Part shown: piece after piece, positions 8,079 to 17,018 of the stretch
Layout of the letters: each line of letters begins with the position of its first letter
Numbering within the stretch: position 1 is the first letter of the stretch
Assembly (NCBI GenBank): GCA_024742485.1
Contig: JANSYK010000001.1
Coordinates: 2,232,001-2,296,000 of the forward strand
Length of the DNA: 64,000 nucleotides
Origin: Alphaproteobacteria bacterium
GTDB taxonomy: Bacteria; Pseudomonadota; Alphaproteobacteria; Rhizobiales; Rhizobiaceae
Reading direction: 5' to 3'
The notes under the pieces: model-generated
Database searches by the model: none
What the model was told of the DNA's origin: nothing
Seen by the model: only the letters and a program-made list of their open reading frames with translations
Program-made: the position numbers and the translations under genes

Positions 8079-8786
8079 CTAATTCGCTGCAGCCTCAACC
8101 GGCATGCTTTTGGCCGTCACCTCTTCCCAGCCCCTGATCAAACTTGCACGACGCCCTGGATATTTCTCACCCAGCACTTTCAGCTCCAGCACCCGGTCCG
8201 TTCTGAAGTGACGGTAATCCTCACGCATTTCGCACCAGGCCACCAGATAGCGGCTCCGATCCAGGAATGCGATCAGCAGGGGCCAGACGGTTCGATCTGA
8301 CCTCCCGCCCTCCCGATCGGCGTAAACCAGTTGAAGCCGGTAGCGCTCCCGAATGGCATGGCGCAAAAGGGCGCCGTCAAACCGTTCGGAAACATTGGAT
8401 CGCGTCGGAATGGCCTTCGCACTGGCATTCATGACGATCGGACGAAGCTCCTTCGGTATGGCCTCGGACAATTTGGAGACCAGGTCCCGTGCTGCCCGCG
8501 CAAGTGTCGGATCAGCTTCCGAGGCCACCCACGCGGCCCCGAGAGCCGCGGCTTCCAATTCGTCGGCCGTCAACATCAATGGGGGCATGTCATACCCATC
8601 GTCCAGCACATAACCCATGCCGGCCTCACCTCGGACGGGGACGCGTTGCGCTGTGAGTTCCGCCATGTCGCGATAGAGCGTGCGAAGTGAAATCTCCAGT
8701 TCATCTGCCAGGTCCCTCCCTGTGACCGGTGATCGGGTCGACCGCAGAATCTGGATTATCTGGAAAAGCCGTTCCGTGCGACGCAT
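8079..8786 (-). CDS. YafY-type HTH-WYL transcriptional regulator
   Basis: 235 residues. The N-terminal HTH (RLFQIIQILRSTRSPVTGRD, then LADELEISLRTLYRDM) is of the DeoR-like type that precedes WYL domains. The C-terminal half has the WYL-type core RLQLVYADREGGRSDRTVWP followed by SRYLVAWCEMREDYRHFRTD. WYL domains sense nucleic acids or other ligands. It is divergent from the SRPBCC gene at 8899; a 9-bp inverted repeat at 8807-8830, only 21 nt from this start, is a likely operator. Confidence 0.87.
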   Translation of the reverse strand: MRRTERLFQIIQILRSTRSPVTGRDLADELEISLRTLYRDMAELTAQRVPVRGEAGMGYVLDDGYDMPPLMLTADELEAAALGAAWVASEADPTLARAARDLVSKLSEAIPKELRPIVMNASAKAIPTRSNVSERFDGALLRHAIRERYRLQLVYADREGGRSDRTVWPLLIAFLDRSRYLVAWCEMREDYRHFRTDRVLELKVLGEKYPGRRASLIRGWEEVTAKSMPVEAAAN

Positions 8787-8806
8787 TCGTCACCTCCACT
8801 GCCACA

Positions 8807-8830
8807 CTGCTGCCAATACGGTGGCAGCAG
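8807..8830. promoter_or_regulatory. Inverted repeat, candidate YafY operator
   Basis: CTGCTGCCA (8807-8815), ATACGG, TGGCAGCAG (8822-8830) is a perfect 9-bp inverted repeat with a 6-nt spacer. It lies between the divergent YafY-type regulator (start 8786) and the SRPBCC gene (start 8899), the expected place for an autoregulatory site controlling both. Confidence 0.6.
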
Positions 8831-8898
8831 GGCGGGATTATCGGATGGATGGCAACACAAAAGCAATCGGTTCCAGCAACAGGAAACAGAAGGGCAAT

Positions 8899-9354
8899 AT
8901 GATACATTTCCAACGCACACATACGATAAACGCTTCACCTGAAGCCGTTTGGTCCGTTCTTGGCCGTTACATGCACATTGACGAGTTTGCTCCACAAATT
9001 AAGTCGGTTGACGCGTTGACGGAAGGTGAAGACGGGCTGGGTTCAAAACGCCGCAATCATTTTGAGAAAGGCACATCTCTTGTCGAGGAAGTGACGGCCT
9101 GGAAGCTCAATGGGGGTTTTGCGGTTCGGTTGTCCGAAATGGAGGCGATGACCCTTCATGAAGCGACATCCGAGATCTACATCAAGCCGAAAGGAACACA
9201 ATCGGACGTCACCTGGACCTTCGACTATCGCGTGAAATGCGGATCGCTCGGCTGGCTCATGGGTCAGACGATCATGAAAGTGATGATGGGCAGGATCATC
9301 GATGGCAATCTGAAGGGGCTGGCGGACCGTGTTGGCCAAACGCAACCCACTTGA
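8899..9354 (+). CDS. SRPBCC-family protein (polyketide cyclase/dehydrase type)
   Basis: 151 residues from ATG 8899, with AGGG 4-7 nt upstream. The frame extends upstream, but that part overlaps the divergent regulator and operator. The start MIHFQRTHTINASPEAVWSV and the pattern DEFAPQIKSVD, then a long hydrophobic C-terminal helix (GSLGWLMGQTIMKVMMGRII), are typical of the START-like fold with its C-terminal ligand-lining helix. The ligand is unknown. Probably controlled by the adjacent YafY-type regulator. Confidence 0.8.
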   Translation: MIHFQRTHTINASPEAVWSVLGRYMHIDEFAPQIKSVDALTEGEDGLGSKRRNHFEKGTSLVEEVTAWKLNGGFAVRLSEMEAMTLHEATSEIYIKPKGTQSDVTWTFDYRVKCGSLGWLMGQTIMKVMMGRIIDGNLKGLADRVGQTQPT

Positions 9355-9412
9355 AATCCTCGGAGCTTTTGGCACCGCATCGAATTCGTCAGACTACCTG
9401 ATGGACGACAGC

Positions 9413-10276
9413 CTAAACGAATCCCGCAGATCTGATTTCGCTGAGAACACGTTTCATGTCGGCAATCTTCTGGCGGTGATCCGGTGAGCGGCGCAGGGCC
9501 ACATAGGTTGAAAGAATATCAACCACGACCAGCGCAGCGACACGAGAAATTGTCGGTGTATATAGGTCCGTATTCTCCAGCGTATCGACCAAAAGGTTGA
9601 TCGTGCAATATCGCGATACGGGCCCCTCTTTTCCCGTAAGTCCGATGGTCAACGCGCCTCTGTCCTGTGCAAGCTTTGCACATTGCGCGATTTCGCGGGT
9701 CGTTCCCGAGTTCGAAATCGCGACCAGAATATCGCCTTCTCCCATCATGGCAGCCGCGATCAGCATCTGGTGGAAGTCCGTCGTTGCGAGACACTGAACA
9801 CCGAAAAGAGGAAATTTTTGTTGCGCGTCCAGCGCCACGATGGAAGAGGCACCGAATCCGACGAAATGGATGCTTTTGGCATTCAAAAGTGCATTGACCG
9901 CCGCTTCGACCGCATCGACATCAAGCTTGCTGCGCACCCAGTCCAGACTGGAGAGATTGAAGTCGAAGATCTTCGATACGACGGTGCCCAAACCGTCATC
10001 CTCCTGGATCACCGAATGTGCACTTGGCATCCCGAATGCCAGTGACCCAGCGAGCCGGATCTTCATATCCTGAAACCCGCTGCAGCCAATGGCATTGCAG
10101 AACCGGACAACCGTCGGTTCGCTGACTCCGGCTTTTTCAGACAGTTCGGCAAGTTTCATTCTGGTCGCGGTGGAGGGGTCGGCAAGGATCGTCTCCGCAA
10201 CTTTCTTGTCGGATTTCCGGAGTATCCCGACGGATTTCGAAATCACTTCCAGCAGGTTCTGCGCCTCATTTTGCAT
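9413..10276 (-). CDS. RpiR-family transcriptional regulator (HTH plus SIS domain)
   Basis: 287 residues from ATG 10276. An upstream TTG at 10345 would add 23 unconserved residues. The N-terminal RpiR HTH spans about 10-90 (ATRMKLAELSEKAGVSEPTV, then VRFCNAIGCSGFQDMKIRL). The SIS sugar-phosphate-binding domain follows with FVGFGASSIVALDAQQKF and ILVAISNSGTTREI, whose SNSGTT loop binds phosphosugars. It should sense a phosphorylated intermediate of the adjacent pathway. The palindrome TGTAG-CTTGA-CTACA at 10389-10403, upstream of its own start, recurs before both carbohydrate operons, so it is the likely regulator of the whole cluster. Confidence 0.88.
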   Translation of the reverse strand: MQNEAQNLLEVISKSVGILRKSDKKVAETILADPSTATRMKLAELSEKAGVSEPTVVRFCNAIGCSGFQDMKIRLAGSLAFGMPSAHSVIQEDDGLGTVVSKIFDFNLSSLDWVRSKLDVDAVEAAVNALLNAKSIHFVGFGASSIVALDAQQKFPLFGVQCLATTDFHQMLIAAAMMGEGDILVAISNSGTTREIAQCAKLAQDRGALTIGLTGKEGPVSRYCTINLLVDTLENTDLYTPTISRVAALVVVDILSTYVALRRSPDHRQKIADMKRVLSEIRSAGFV

Positions 10277-10388
10277 TTTCGTCGTACCCGTTGGGAGAAC
10301 CGGCGTCGGCTGCGGCAATCCGGTTACACCTGTCTTTTTCTTCAATGCCCGCCATGCTGGCGATGCATCTGCGGTTCGTCAATCGAAA

Positions 10389-10403
10389 TGTAGCTTGACT
10401 ACA
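10389..10403. promoter_or_regulatory. RpiR operator copy 1 (autoregulatory)
   Basis: TGTAG-CTTGA-CTACA is a perfect 5-bp inverted repeat with 5-nt spacer, 113 nt upstream of the rpiR-type gene. The same pattern occurs at 18978-18992 and 19259-19273, before the two divergent metabolic operons. Confidence 0.65.
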
Positions 10404-10482
10404 TCCATGCCAACTTGATGATTGAAAGCAGCGAGGCGCCGGCAGTTCCAGGCGATATTGAAAGCTGGATTGGACCCCCGCA

Positions 10483-11073
10483 TCAAAAAACAAACCCAAC
10501 CCAACCTCTGTCTTTCACGGAGTTGGTGCATTGGGTGTCATCAAACAGTTCCAGCATGGCGGAACCAGCTTGCAGGAAACGCACGTCAACCGGTGGATCA
10601 CCGCCGAGAGTGTGACGGGCAACCGGTTCGGCGCCCAATGTTGCAAATTGCGTCTCGAGCCCGTCCAGGTCAGCGGCCCGCAGACCATAATGACTGTGCC
10701 CGGTTTGCCTGGTCTCACCGATCGTTTCACAGAATTCGATCGGCGCTCCCTCAGGGCCTTCGAAAAACACGAAGCGAACACCCCTGTCCCAGAATTCACC
10801 GATTTCACCGACACCATCTGGTGTATAGGCCGCGGCGAGACAGGCTCCTCGAGCATGAAACACCTTGAACGCGGTCTCGGCGCACGCGACCGAGAGGGCA
10901 ATGTGGTCAAGGGGAAGTCTGACAAGCGTGTCAGGCGTCTCGCCGGCCGCTGCGATCAAGATGGTTTGATCTCCCAGCGTCATGCTGTTCGATCCAGCCT
11001 CCCTGAATCCGAACTGACCGGCCAGCATCATCCGGGCGGCATCGGTGTCTTTCACGGACAGGACAGGGATCAC
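10483..11073 (-). CDS. Two-domain VOC-family protein
   Basis: 196 residues from GTG 11073, supported by AGGGGG 6 nt upstream and a 1-nt gap after the preceding stop (TAG 11077-11075). A TTG at 11094 would be less usual. Two VOC modules are visible: RVIPVLSVKDTDAARMMLAG to FFEGPEGAPIEFCE, and HSHYGLRAADLDGLETQFAT to GSAMLELFDD. Each half ends in the expected Glu-containing strand. It is the last gene of the importer operon. It might isomerise or cleave a pathway intermediate, but the reaction cannot be named. Confidence 0.7.
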   Translation of the reverse strand: MIPVLSVKDTDAARMMLAGQFGFREAGSNSMTLGDQTILIAAAGETPDTLVRLPLDHIALSVACAETAFKVFHARGACLAAAYTPDGVGEIGEFWDRGVRFVFFEGPEGAPIEFCETIGETRQTGHSHYGLRAADLDGLETQFATLGAEPVARHTLGGDPPVDVRFLQAGSAMLELFDDTQCTNSVKDRGWVGFVF

Positions 11074-11074
11074 C

Positions 11075-11938
11075 CTATGCCCCCTCGCCGGCAATCAGCC
11101 CATATTGGGTGGCCTTTCCGCGCAGGAAGGGCAGGCCCTCGCCAATGACCTCGTCAATGCTCGGCGCGACCGGCCGCCAGACCGAAAGGCCCCAGGCCAG
11201 CTCGGGCGGCATGTTCATGAAGCTTTCCATTGCCAGTCCGCCCCGGAAGTCGATTGCCGCCAGGGCACCATAGATCTCGTCCCAGCGGATGTTGCCTTTA
11301 CCGGGCGTGCCCCGGTCTGATTCTGAAAGGTGGATGTAGCGCAGATGCTCGCGCGCTGCGAGAATGCCCAACGCAACGCCCTTTTCCTCGATATTCATGT
11401 GGTAGGTGTCGAGGTGGACAAACATGTTTTCTGCCCCCACCCGTTCGACCATCTCCACCGCCTGTGCGCCTGTATTGATCAAATGTGTTTCATAGCGATT
11501 GATTGCCTCAACGCCGAGGTCGATGCCCCGGCCGCGGGCATGTCTTGCTGCAGCTTCAAGGCAGCGGGTGACATTGTCGTATTCAAGCTGTGTCGGCGGC
11601 TGGCCAGAACGCTCGCCGATACCACCATAGATCACCCCGCTGAGCGCTTGCGCACCCATCTCGGCGGTCGCGTTAATGGCGGTCTTCAGGAAGTCGACAC
11701 CGGCGTCGGGATCCCGGGACGGCCAGGCACCTTCCGGCAGGCCGAGCGAACAGACGGCCTGGATGTTGGCCGATTCGAACAGTTTGCGACTGTGGATGGG
11801 ATCGACTTTCGCTGGCTTCAGCAGGGCAACCTCGACGAAGTCGAAACCATTGCGCACCGCCTCGCCCACCGCATGCTCAGCCGCGGCCGGTGTCCAGTCC
11901 ATCGTCCAGATACTGGAATGAATGCCGAACCCTTGCAT
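11075..11938 (-). CDS. Ketose 3-epimerase (D-tagatose/D-psicose 3-epimerase family)
   Basis: 287 residues, a TIM-barrel sugar epimerase. Signatures GVEAINRYETHLINTGAQ, VHLDTYHMNIEEKG, YIHLSESDRGTPGKG and AMESF are those of the DTE/DPE group. The metal-binding residues appear to be Glu144, Asp177, His203 and Glu238; their spacing (33, 26, 35) equals that recalled for the structurally known Pseudomonas enzyme (Glu152, Asp185, His211, Glu246). It should epimerise a free ketose at C3 using Mn or Co. It sits between the aldo-keto reductase (3-nt gap) and the VOC gene in the operon. The exact sugar is unknown. Confidence 0.87.
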   Translation of the reverse strand: MQGFGIHSSIWTMDWTPAAAEHAVGEAVRNGFDFVEVALLKPAKVDPIHSRKLFESANIQAVCSLGLPEGAWPSRDPDAGVDFLKTAINATAEMGAQALSGVIYGGIGERSGQPPTQLEYDNVTRCLEAAARHARGRGIDLGVEAINRYETHLINTGAQAVEMVERVGAENMFVHLDTYHMNIEEKGVALGILAAREHLRYIHLSESDRGTPGKGNIRWDEIYGALAAIDFRGGLAMESFMNMPPELAWGLSVWRPVAPSIDEVIGEGLPFLRGKATQYGLIAGEGA

Positions 11939-11941
11939 CGA

Positions 11942-12772
11942 TCAATCCCACTCGAAGAACAGTGGATCGGGACCGCAACGCGCATTCCAATCGAGTGTGC
12001 CCATCGCGGTCATCTCGTTCTCGGTCAGTGCGAAGTCGAAGATGTCGAGGTTTTCGGTCTGGTGTCGGGAATTCGCGGCACGCGGCACCGCTGAGTGGCC
12101 GAGCTGCATGTGCCAGCGGAGTATCACCTGTGCAGGACTCTTACCGGTACGTTTGCAGACATCGGTGACTTGCGGGAAATCGAAATTCTTGCCTTCACCG
12201 AGTGGTGTCCAGGCCTGGGTAACGATCTCACGATCGCTATTGGCGGCACGCAAGGCCCCGTTACCCATCTTCGGGTTTACTTCAATCTGGTTGAGCACCG
12301 GTTTGACGCCGGTTTCATCAATGATCCGGTCGAGGTGGTCCGCGTTGAAATTCGAAACGCCGATCGACCGCGTCAATCCCTCCTTCTGCATTTCGATCAG
12401 AGCCTGCCAAGTCTCGATGTAATGGCCCTTTTTCGGGCATGGCCAGTGAATGAGAACCAGGTCGAGATAATCGAGACCCATCGTGTCGAGGCTGCGCGCG
12501 ACGGCTGCACGAGCCCCGTTGCGGCCATGGTCCGAATTCCAGACCTTCGTGGTTATGAAAAGCTCGCTGCGATCAATCCCGGCAAGCCGCACGCCCTCGC
12601 CGAGCCCGGCCTCATTGCCGTAGATGAAGGCACCGTCCAGAAGGCGGTAGCCCTTCTCGATTGCAGAGGCGACAACGGCCCCGGTCTTTTCGTTCGGTAT
12701 CTGCCAGATGCCGGTGCCGAGCTGGGGAATGGAATGGCCGTCGGAAAGCGGCAGTCGGGGGATAGCGGTCAT
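11942..12772 (-). CDS. Aldo-keto reductase (2,5-diketogluconate reductase-like)
   Basis: 276 residues, the length of the AKR5-type single-domain barrel. The catalytic tetrad can be assigned to Asp46 (LLDGAFIYGNE), Tyr51, Lys76 (FITTKVW) and His109 (LIHWP). The NADPH-binding C-terminal segment HSAVPRAANSRHQTENL replaces the usual IPKS motif with VPRA, so cofactor binding may differ. SD AGGA lies 8 nt before ATG. Its start overlaps the stop of a 51-codon ORF (ATGA junction). It probably reduces or oxidises a keto-sugar in this pathway. Confidence 0.85.
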   Translation of the reverse strand: MTAIPRLPLSDGHSIPQLGTGIWQIPNEKTGAVVASAIEKGYRLLDGAFIYGNEAGLGEGVRLAGIDRSELFITTKVWNSDHGRNGARAAVARSLDTMGLDYLDLVLIHWPCPKKGHYIETWQALIEMQKEGLTRSIGVSNFNADHLDRIIDETGVKPVLNQIEVNPKMGNGALRAANSDREIVTQAWTPLGEGKNFDFPQVTDVCKRTGKSPAQVILRWHMQLGHSAVPRAANSRHQTENLDIFDFALTENEMTAMGTLDWNARCGPDPLFFEWD

Positions 12773-12924
12773 GTTAAGCGTCCTGTGATCGTGGCTTGCA
12801 TTAGGAGATTGGGGAATTCAGGTGAGTGACCGGTCCCATGCACCGGGTGCGCCGGCAACGCCGCAGGCTGGGTTGCTGTCGCCCCGCACACCATCAATGC
12901 CCGACGTCCAGGTGAATCCGTCAT
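12769..12924 (-). CDS. Possible 51-residue protein between kinase and reductase genes
   Basis: An open frame begins at ATG 12924-12922, overlapping the kinase stop as ATGA, and ends at TGA 12771-12769, overlapping the reductase start as ATGA. It encodes 51 residues beginning [14 protein letters not shown], with no recognised domain and many Pro, Ala and His. The double four-base coupling is what one expects of a real translated gene, but the composition looks unremarkable and it may be spacer sequence that is read only to couple translation. Confidence 0.3.
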   Translation of the reverse strand: MTDSPGRRALMVCGATATQPAALPAHPVHGTGHSPEFPNLLMQATITGRLT

Positions 12925-14414
12925 AGCGCATCGAGATCGTCATAAAGGGATTTGGAATGTTCGTAGAGCCGGGCGTAGATCGGCATCATGCGGTCGTAGA
13001 GGTCCGCCCATGCGGGATCGGGTGCAATCTCCGTTTCATAACGAACCATGCGCGCCACGGCGGTATCGAGATCTGGAGCGCCGCCGGTCGACGCCGCCAT
13101 CAGCGCTGCCGCGCCAACGATGCCGCATTCCGGTTCCTCGGGAACCAGGTAGGGTACCCGGTACATGGAGGCCTTGATCCGCAACCAGAGTTCGGACTTT
13201 GCACCACCGCCTGCCGCAACGATGCGGTCGGGGCGGCCCTTGTCGGCCTGGAGCTTGTCGAGCACACGGCGGACCGAAAAGGCAACACCCTCAAGCACTG
13301 CACGATGAAGGTCGGGCAGCCCGTGCTCGGCCTTGAGGCCGAAGAACTGAGCCCGCGAGTTTCGCTTTTCGGCCGTCCGCTCTCCGGAAAGATAGGGCAG
13401 AAAGAACAGCCCGTTCGCACCCGTTTGAGAACGCGTCGCCAATTCCGCGACTTCGGCGTAGCTGCGGCGGTTGTCGTGAAAAGCCCGCCGGGCCCAGCGA
13501 ACCGCATCGCCGCCCGCATCAAGCAGGGTCATGACACCCCAGATACCGTTCGGAGTAAGCACATTCGCAACTTCCGGATCCAGCACCGCATCATCGCGAA
13601 GAAGCGTGATAATGGTTGAGGTGCCTGTGACGTCAGACCCCATGCCGGCCCGGGTAGCGCCAGAACCAAGCAATGCCATCGGGTAGTCTCCCGCCCCGAC
13701 CAGCACGGGAACGCCTGCTGGAAGGCCCAGTTCGCCGGCGACCTGCGGCAGCAAACCGCCGAGCACATCGGCCGGGGCATGCAAAGGTGGCAGCAGGCTG
13801 TGGGGAACGCCCGTCAGCGAACAAAGCTCGCGTGACCATTTGCGGGTTTGCCGGTCCATCAGGAAGCTGAGCGACGCTTCGGTGAAGTCCTGCGCGCGCC
13901 GACCGGTCAGGCAATAGTTGATCCAATCCTTGGGCATCAGAAGTGTCGAAGCCCGCTCAAGGGCGCCCGGATCGTTTTCGGCAATCCAGGCGAGCTTGAA
14001 TGCCGGCCACGCCGGAGCGGGAATATTGGCCGTCAGTTCCAATGATTGCGTAACGGGGACCCGCTCACTAAAGGCCTCGACCTGCGGCACCGTGCGCTTG
14101 TCATTCCACAAAAGCGCGGCATCACGGGTCAGATTGCCATCATCATCGATCAGCACCGACCCGTGCATCTGACCGCACGTGCAGATTGCCGCAACCCGGT
14201 CCGGAGCACCCTCGACCTTCTCGAGCACATTACGGATCGTGGATTTGGTGCCGTCCCACCAGTCGGCCGGCCGCTGTTCCGACCAGCCGAACTGCGGCAC
14301 GATCTGATCCTGTTCCTTGTGACTGAAGGCGAGAACCTTGCCAGCGCCATCGGCCAGCGCCGAGCGAACCCCGCCGGTTCCGACATCAACGGCAAGGTAA
14401 AGGTCGCCTGTCAC
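12921..14414 (-). CDS. FGGY-family carbohydrate kinase (xylulokinase-like)
   Basis: 497 residues, the usual FGGY size. The N-terminal domain has the phosphate loop [16 protein letters not shown] (residues 7-22), the middle has [16 protein letters not shown] and LLWNDKR, and the C-terminal domain has [14 protein letters not shown] and the adenosine loop [12 protein letters not shown]. These match sugar kinases of the xylulose/ribulose/glycerol group. The start is GTG 14414, overlapping the ATPase stop as GTGA, with GAGGAG upstream. It should phosphorylate the sugar imported by the neighbouring ABC transporter. The precise substrate is not decided by motifs. Confidence 0.88.
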   Translation of the reverse strand: MTGDLYLAVDVGTGGVRSALADGAGKVLAFSHKEQDQIVPQFGWSEQRPADWWDGTKSTIRNVLEKVEGAPDRVAAICTCGQMHGSVLIDDDGNLTRDAALLWNDKRTVPQVEAFSERVPVTQSLELTANIPAPAWPAFKLAWIAENDPGALERASTLLMPKDWINYCLTGRRAQDFTEASLSFLMDRQTRKWSRELCSLTGVPHSLLPPLHAPADVLGGLLPQVAGELGLPAGVPVLVGAGDYPMALLGSGATRAGMGSDVTGTSTIITLLRDDAVLDPEVANVLTPNGIWGVMTLLDAGGDAVRWARRAFHDNRRSYAEVAELATRSQTGANGLFFLPYLSGERTAEKRNSRAQFFGLKAEHGLPDLHRAVLEGVAFSVRRVLDKLQADKGRPDRIVAAGGGAKSELWLRIKASMYRVPYLVPEEPECGIVGAAALMAASTGGAPDLDTAVARMVRYETEIAPDPAWADLYDRMMPIYARLYEHSKSLYDDLDAL

Positions 14415-15472
14415 AGTCGCTCCTCGCTGACCGGATCGAAAAAGTGTGCCTGCTCCATATCCACTGACACGGTGCAGATTTTGCCTTCCTCCACAGGGAA
14501 TCGGGGATCAACCTGTGCGGTGACGTTGGTGTCGCCGATATGCCCCAGCACCAGCGTATGCGGTCCGAGCGGTTCCAGTGTGTCGGCAACCAGTTTCAAC
14601 TCGGCCTGATGTTCACTTTCGCGCATGTGTTCGGGACGAATGCCGAAGATCACCTGCTTTCGATCGCCGAGGCGCAAGGCTGTCTGCGGGGGCAGCATAC
14701 ACCGCTGCCCGTCCACCACAACCGCGCCACCCTCAATCATGGCATCAAAGAAGTTCATCGATGGCGAACCGATGAAGTTCGCGACAAACTTGTTGGCCGG
14801 TGTCTCGTAAAGCGCAATTGGGGGGGCGGCCTGTTCGATCCGGCCGGCGTTCATCACGACGACCCGGTCGGCCATGGTCATTGCCTCGACCTGATCGTGG
14901 GTCACATAGATCGCCGTCGTTCCCAATCGGCGTTGCAGCATCTTGATTTCGGCGCGCATTTCGACGCGCAGCTTCGCATCGAGGTTTGAAAGTGGTTCAT
15001 CGAACAGAAACACCTCGGGTTGGCGCACAAGCGCCCGCCCGATCGCGACCCGCTGCCGCTGGCCGCCCGAAAGATTGGCTGGTTTACGCTCCAGGTAGGG
15101 TTCCAGACCCAGCAAATCCGCCGCCTCGGACACGCGCTGTTCGATCTCCTCTTTGGGTGTCCCGTGAACCGTCATCGCGTAACCGATGTTTTTCCTCACC
15201 GTCATATGCGGATACAGTGCATAGTTCTGGAACACCATGGCGCAGTCACGTTCGCCGGGGCGAATATGCGTCACATCACGTCCCTTGATCCGGATTTCAC
15301 CTCCTGTCGCCGCTTCAAGGCCTGCCACCATCCGCAAAGTGGTGGTCTTGCCGCAACCCGACGGTCCGACCAGAACAATGAATTCACCCTGTTCGATGTC
15401 GAGGAAGAGTGGTGGGATGACCTCGACGGCGCCAAAGGATTTCTTGATCGCATTGAGTTCCACATGTGCCAT
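14411..15472 (-). CDS. ABC transporter ATP-binding protein, MalK/UgpC type
   Basis: 353 residues. Walker [11 protein letters not shown] (about 36-45), Q-loop [12 protein letters not shown], signature [15 protein letters not shown] (about 134) and Walker [14 protein letters not shown] (about 156) are all intact. The C-terminal 120 residues form the TOBE/OB regulatory fold ([17 protein letters not shown]) found in CUT1 sugar importers. It energises uptake through the two permeases at 17019-18919. It is separated from the binding-protein gene by a GC-rich hairpin and overlaps the kinase by GTGA. Confidence 0.93.
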   Translation of the reverse strand: MAHVELNAIKKSFGAVEVIPPLFLDIEQGEFIVLVGPSGCGKTTTLRMVAGLEAATGGEIRIKGRDVTHIRPGERDCAMVFQNYALYPHMTVRKNIGYAMTVHGTPKEEIEQRVSEAADLLGLEPYLERKPANLSGGQRQRVAIGRALVRQPEVFLFDEPLSNLDAKLRVEMRAEIKMLQRRLGTTAIYVTHDQVEAMTMADRVVVMNAGRIEQAAPPIALYETPANKFVANFIGSPSMNFFDAMIEGGAVVVDGQRCMLPPQTALRLGDRKQVIFGIRPEHMRESEHQAELKLVADTLEPLGPHTLVLGHIGDTNVTAQVDPRFPVEEGKICTVSVDMEQAHFFDPVSEERL

Positions 15473-15496
15473 CTTGGCGCCCTTTTTCTGGTTGCC

Positions 15497-15520
15497 CGGA
15501 CCCGCCCGAGGGCGGGTCCG
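15497..15520 (-). terminator. Intercistronic GC-rich hairpin after the binding-protein gene
   Basis: CGGACCCGCCC (15497-15507), GA, GGGCGGGTCCG (15510-15520) pairs over about ten base pairs. It stands between the substrate-binding protein gene and the ATPase gene, both read on the minus strand. No U-tract follows. In many ABC operons such a hairpin protects or attenuates the transcript, so that the binding protein is made in excess over membrane components. That role is inferred. Confidence 0.5.
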
Positions 15521-15541
15521 AACCTTGGGAGATTGCAGATA

Positions 15542-16996
15542 TTACTTGGGCGGCAGCCCCATCGAGGCCCGATAGGCCGCAAGTTGGTTTTCGCGACCGA
15601 AATCATCCGTCAACTTGTTCCATTCGGCAGCGATGGCGTCCAGTGCCGCCTGCGGTTCGACTTCACCGGCCAAAGCCCGCGAAAGCTCGATCTCCAGCAC
15701 CTCGGTGTAGGAGAAGAAGCCCGGCAGGCGAAGGTCAAGTGCGACATTTGGCGAGTCGAGCGAAGCGCGCTGTGCACCAAGGTAGCTCTCCGCCTCTGCC
15801 GGCGAGAAAACCGACGCCCAGTTATCCAGGTTCTCGTAATGGCTCAACCGGTATGGGTTCACACCGGTATTCGCCGTCACGATCGCCTTGCCTGATACTT
15901 CCGGGCTGGTCAGTTCAGCCACGTAGGACCAGGCGGCCTCGGGGTGCTTGCTGTCAGCAGGAACTGCAACCTGCCAACCACCAAAGGCCAGGAACGGCGA
16001 GGCAACCGGTGCATCGAACGTGTCCCATTTTCCGGTTGCCGAATTCCATATTTCGGTCGAGCCCGGCAGAACGGCAGTACGCACATTGCCCTTGATCGAG
16101 CCTTCTGTCGCGCCCAGCACGCCGGAGTCGGCCCAGTCGATGTTCATCGCAACGGACCCGCCGGCATAAAGCGGACGCACATCCCCCGACCCGTTGTTCA
16201 ACGCACCGGGTGGATTGAACTCCAGTCCGCTCTTGTATTCTTCGAGCGCGCGAAGCCAGCCGGGATTGTTGATCTGCGCATCCATCGTTTCAGGATCGAA
16301 GAACATCGCGCCCGGCGTGTTGGGATTGTTGGTATAGCTGGCCGCGTGGCTGAAGAAATACCAGAACTGCTGGCCACCGCGCTTGTAAGCCTCGGCAGTG
16401 CCGTAATCGACGGCATCAGAGCCATCGAAGAACTCGGCAATGTCGTAATATTGCTTCCAGGTCAGGGGCGCCGCCAATTCGTAGCCATATTTGTCCTTGA
16501 ACGCGGCCTTGTTGTCCGCGTCCTCGAAAAGATCGGCCCGATAGTTCAGCATGTGCATGTCGCCATCCATCGTGGCCGACTTGATCTCGCCGTCCCATGC
16601 CATCAACCGCTCGCGATAGACCGGGTGCAGGTCGTCCCAAGCATCGCCTGACTGCATTGCTTTTGGCATAGTCGACAAATAGGGCGCGAAATCCGGAACC
16701 CAGGCGGGGATGAAGCCGATCACATCGAAATCACCGGTCTGCTGGCTCATCGCGGTCAGAAACTTCGGATAGAGCTCCGAAAATGGAAATTCGACCAGTT
16801 CGACCTTGCCGCAGGTTTTTTCCGACCAACTGTCGGCCGCCGTTTGCAAGGCGGAGGCGATGAAGGGTCCGTTTTGAGTCGAGACGGTCAGTGTGACGCC
16901 GGAATAGTCCGGCGAACACGCCGCATGCGCGATGGTTCCAAGAGGAACGAGCACCGTTGCAAGCAGCAGTTTTGTTGCAAGAAGTCGTTTATTCAT
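15542..16996 (-). CDS. ABC transporter substrate-binding protein (CUT1 sugar type)
   Basis: 484 residues. A signal peptide is clear (MNKRLLATKLLLATVLVPLG, then TIAHAA), so the protein is periplasmic. The family pattern of extracellular solute-binding family 1 is visible: LTVSTQNGPFIASALQTAAD, GDFDVIGFIPAWVPDFAPYL, LNYRADLF, and a C-terminal SYVAELTSPEVSGKA. Many aromatic residues (WYFF, NNPGW) suit a carbohydrate pocket. SD GGGAGG lies 5 nt before ATG. It follows the permease genes by 22 nt. Confidence 0.9.
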   Translation of the reverse strand: MNKRLLATKLLLATVLVPLGTIAHAACSPDYSGVTLTVSTQNGPFIASALQTAADSWSEKTCGKVELVEFPFSELYPKFLTAMSQQTGDFDVIGFIPAWVPDFAPYLSTMPKAMQSGDAWDDLHPVYRERLMAWDGEIKSATMDGDMHMLNYRADLFEDADNKAAFKDKYGYELAAPLTWKQYYDIAEFFDGSDAVDYGTAEAYKRGGQQFWYFFSHAASYTNNPNTPGAMFFDPETMDAQINNPGWLRALEEYKSGLEFNPPGALNNGSGDVRPLYAGGSVAMNIDWADSGVLGATEGSIKGNVRTAVLPGSTEIWNSATGKWDTFDAPVASPFLAFGGWQVAVPADSKHPEAAWSYVAELTSPEVSGKAIVTANTGVNPYRLSHYENLDNWASVFSPAEAESYLGAQRASLDSPNVALDLRLPGFFSYTEVLEIELSRALAGEVEPQAALDAIAAEWNKLTDDFGRENQLAAYRASMGLPPK

Positions 16997-17018
16997 GGGG
17001 TCCTCCCAATTTGTCCAT

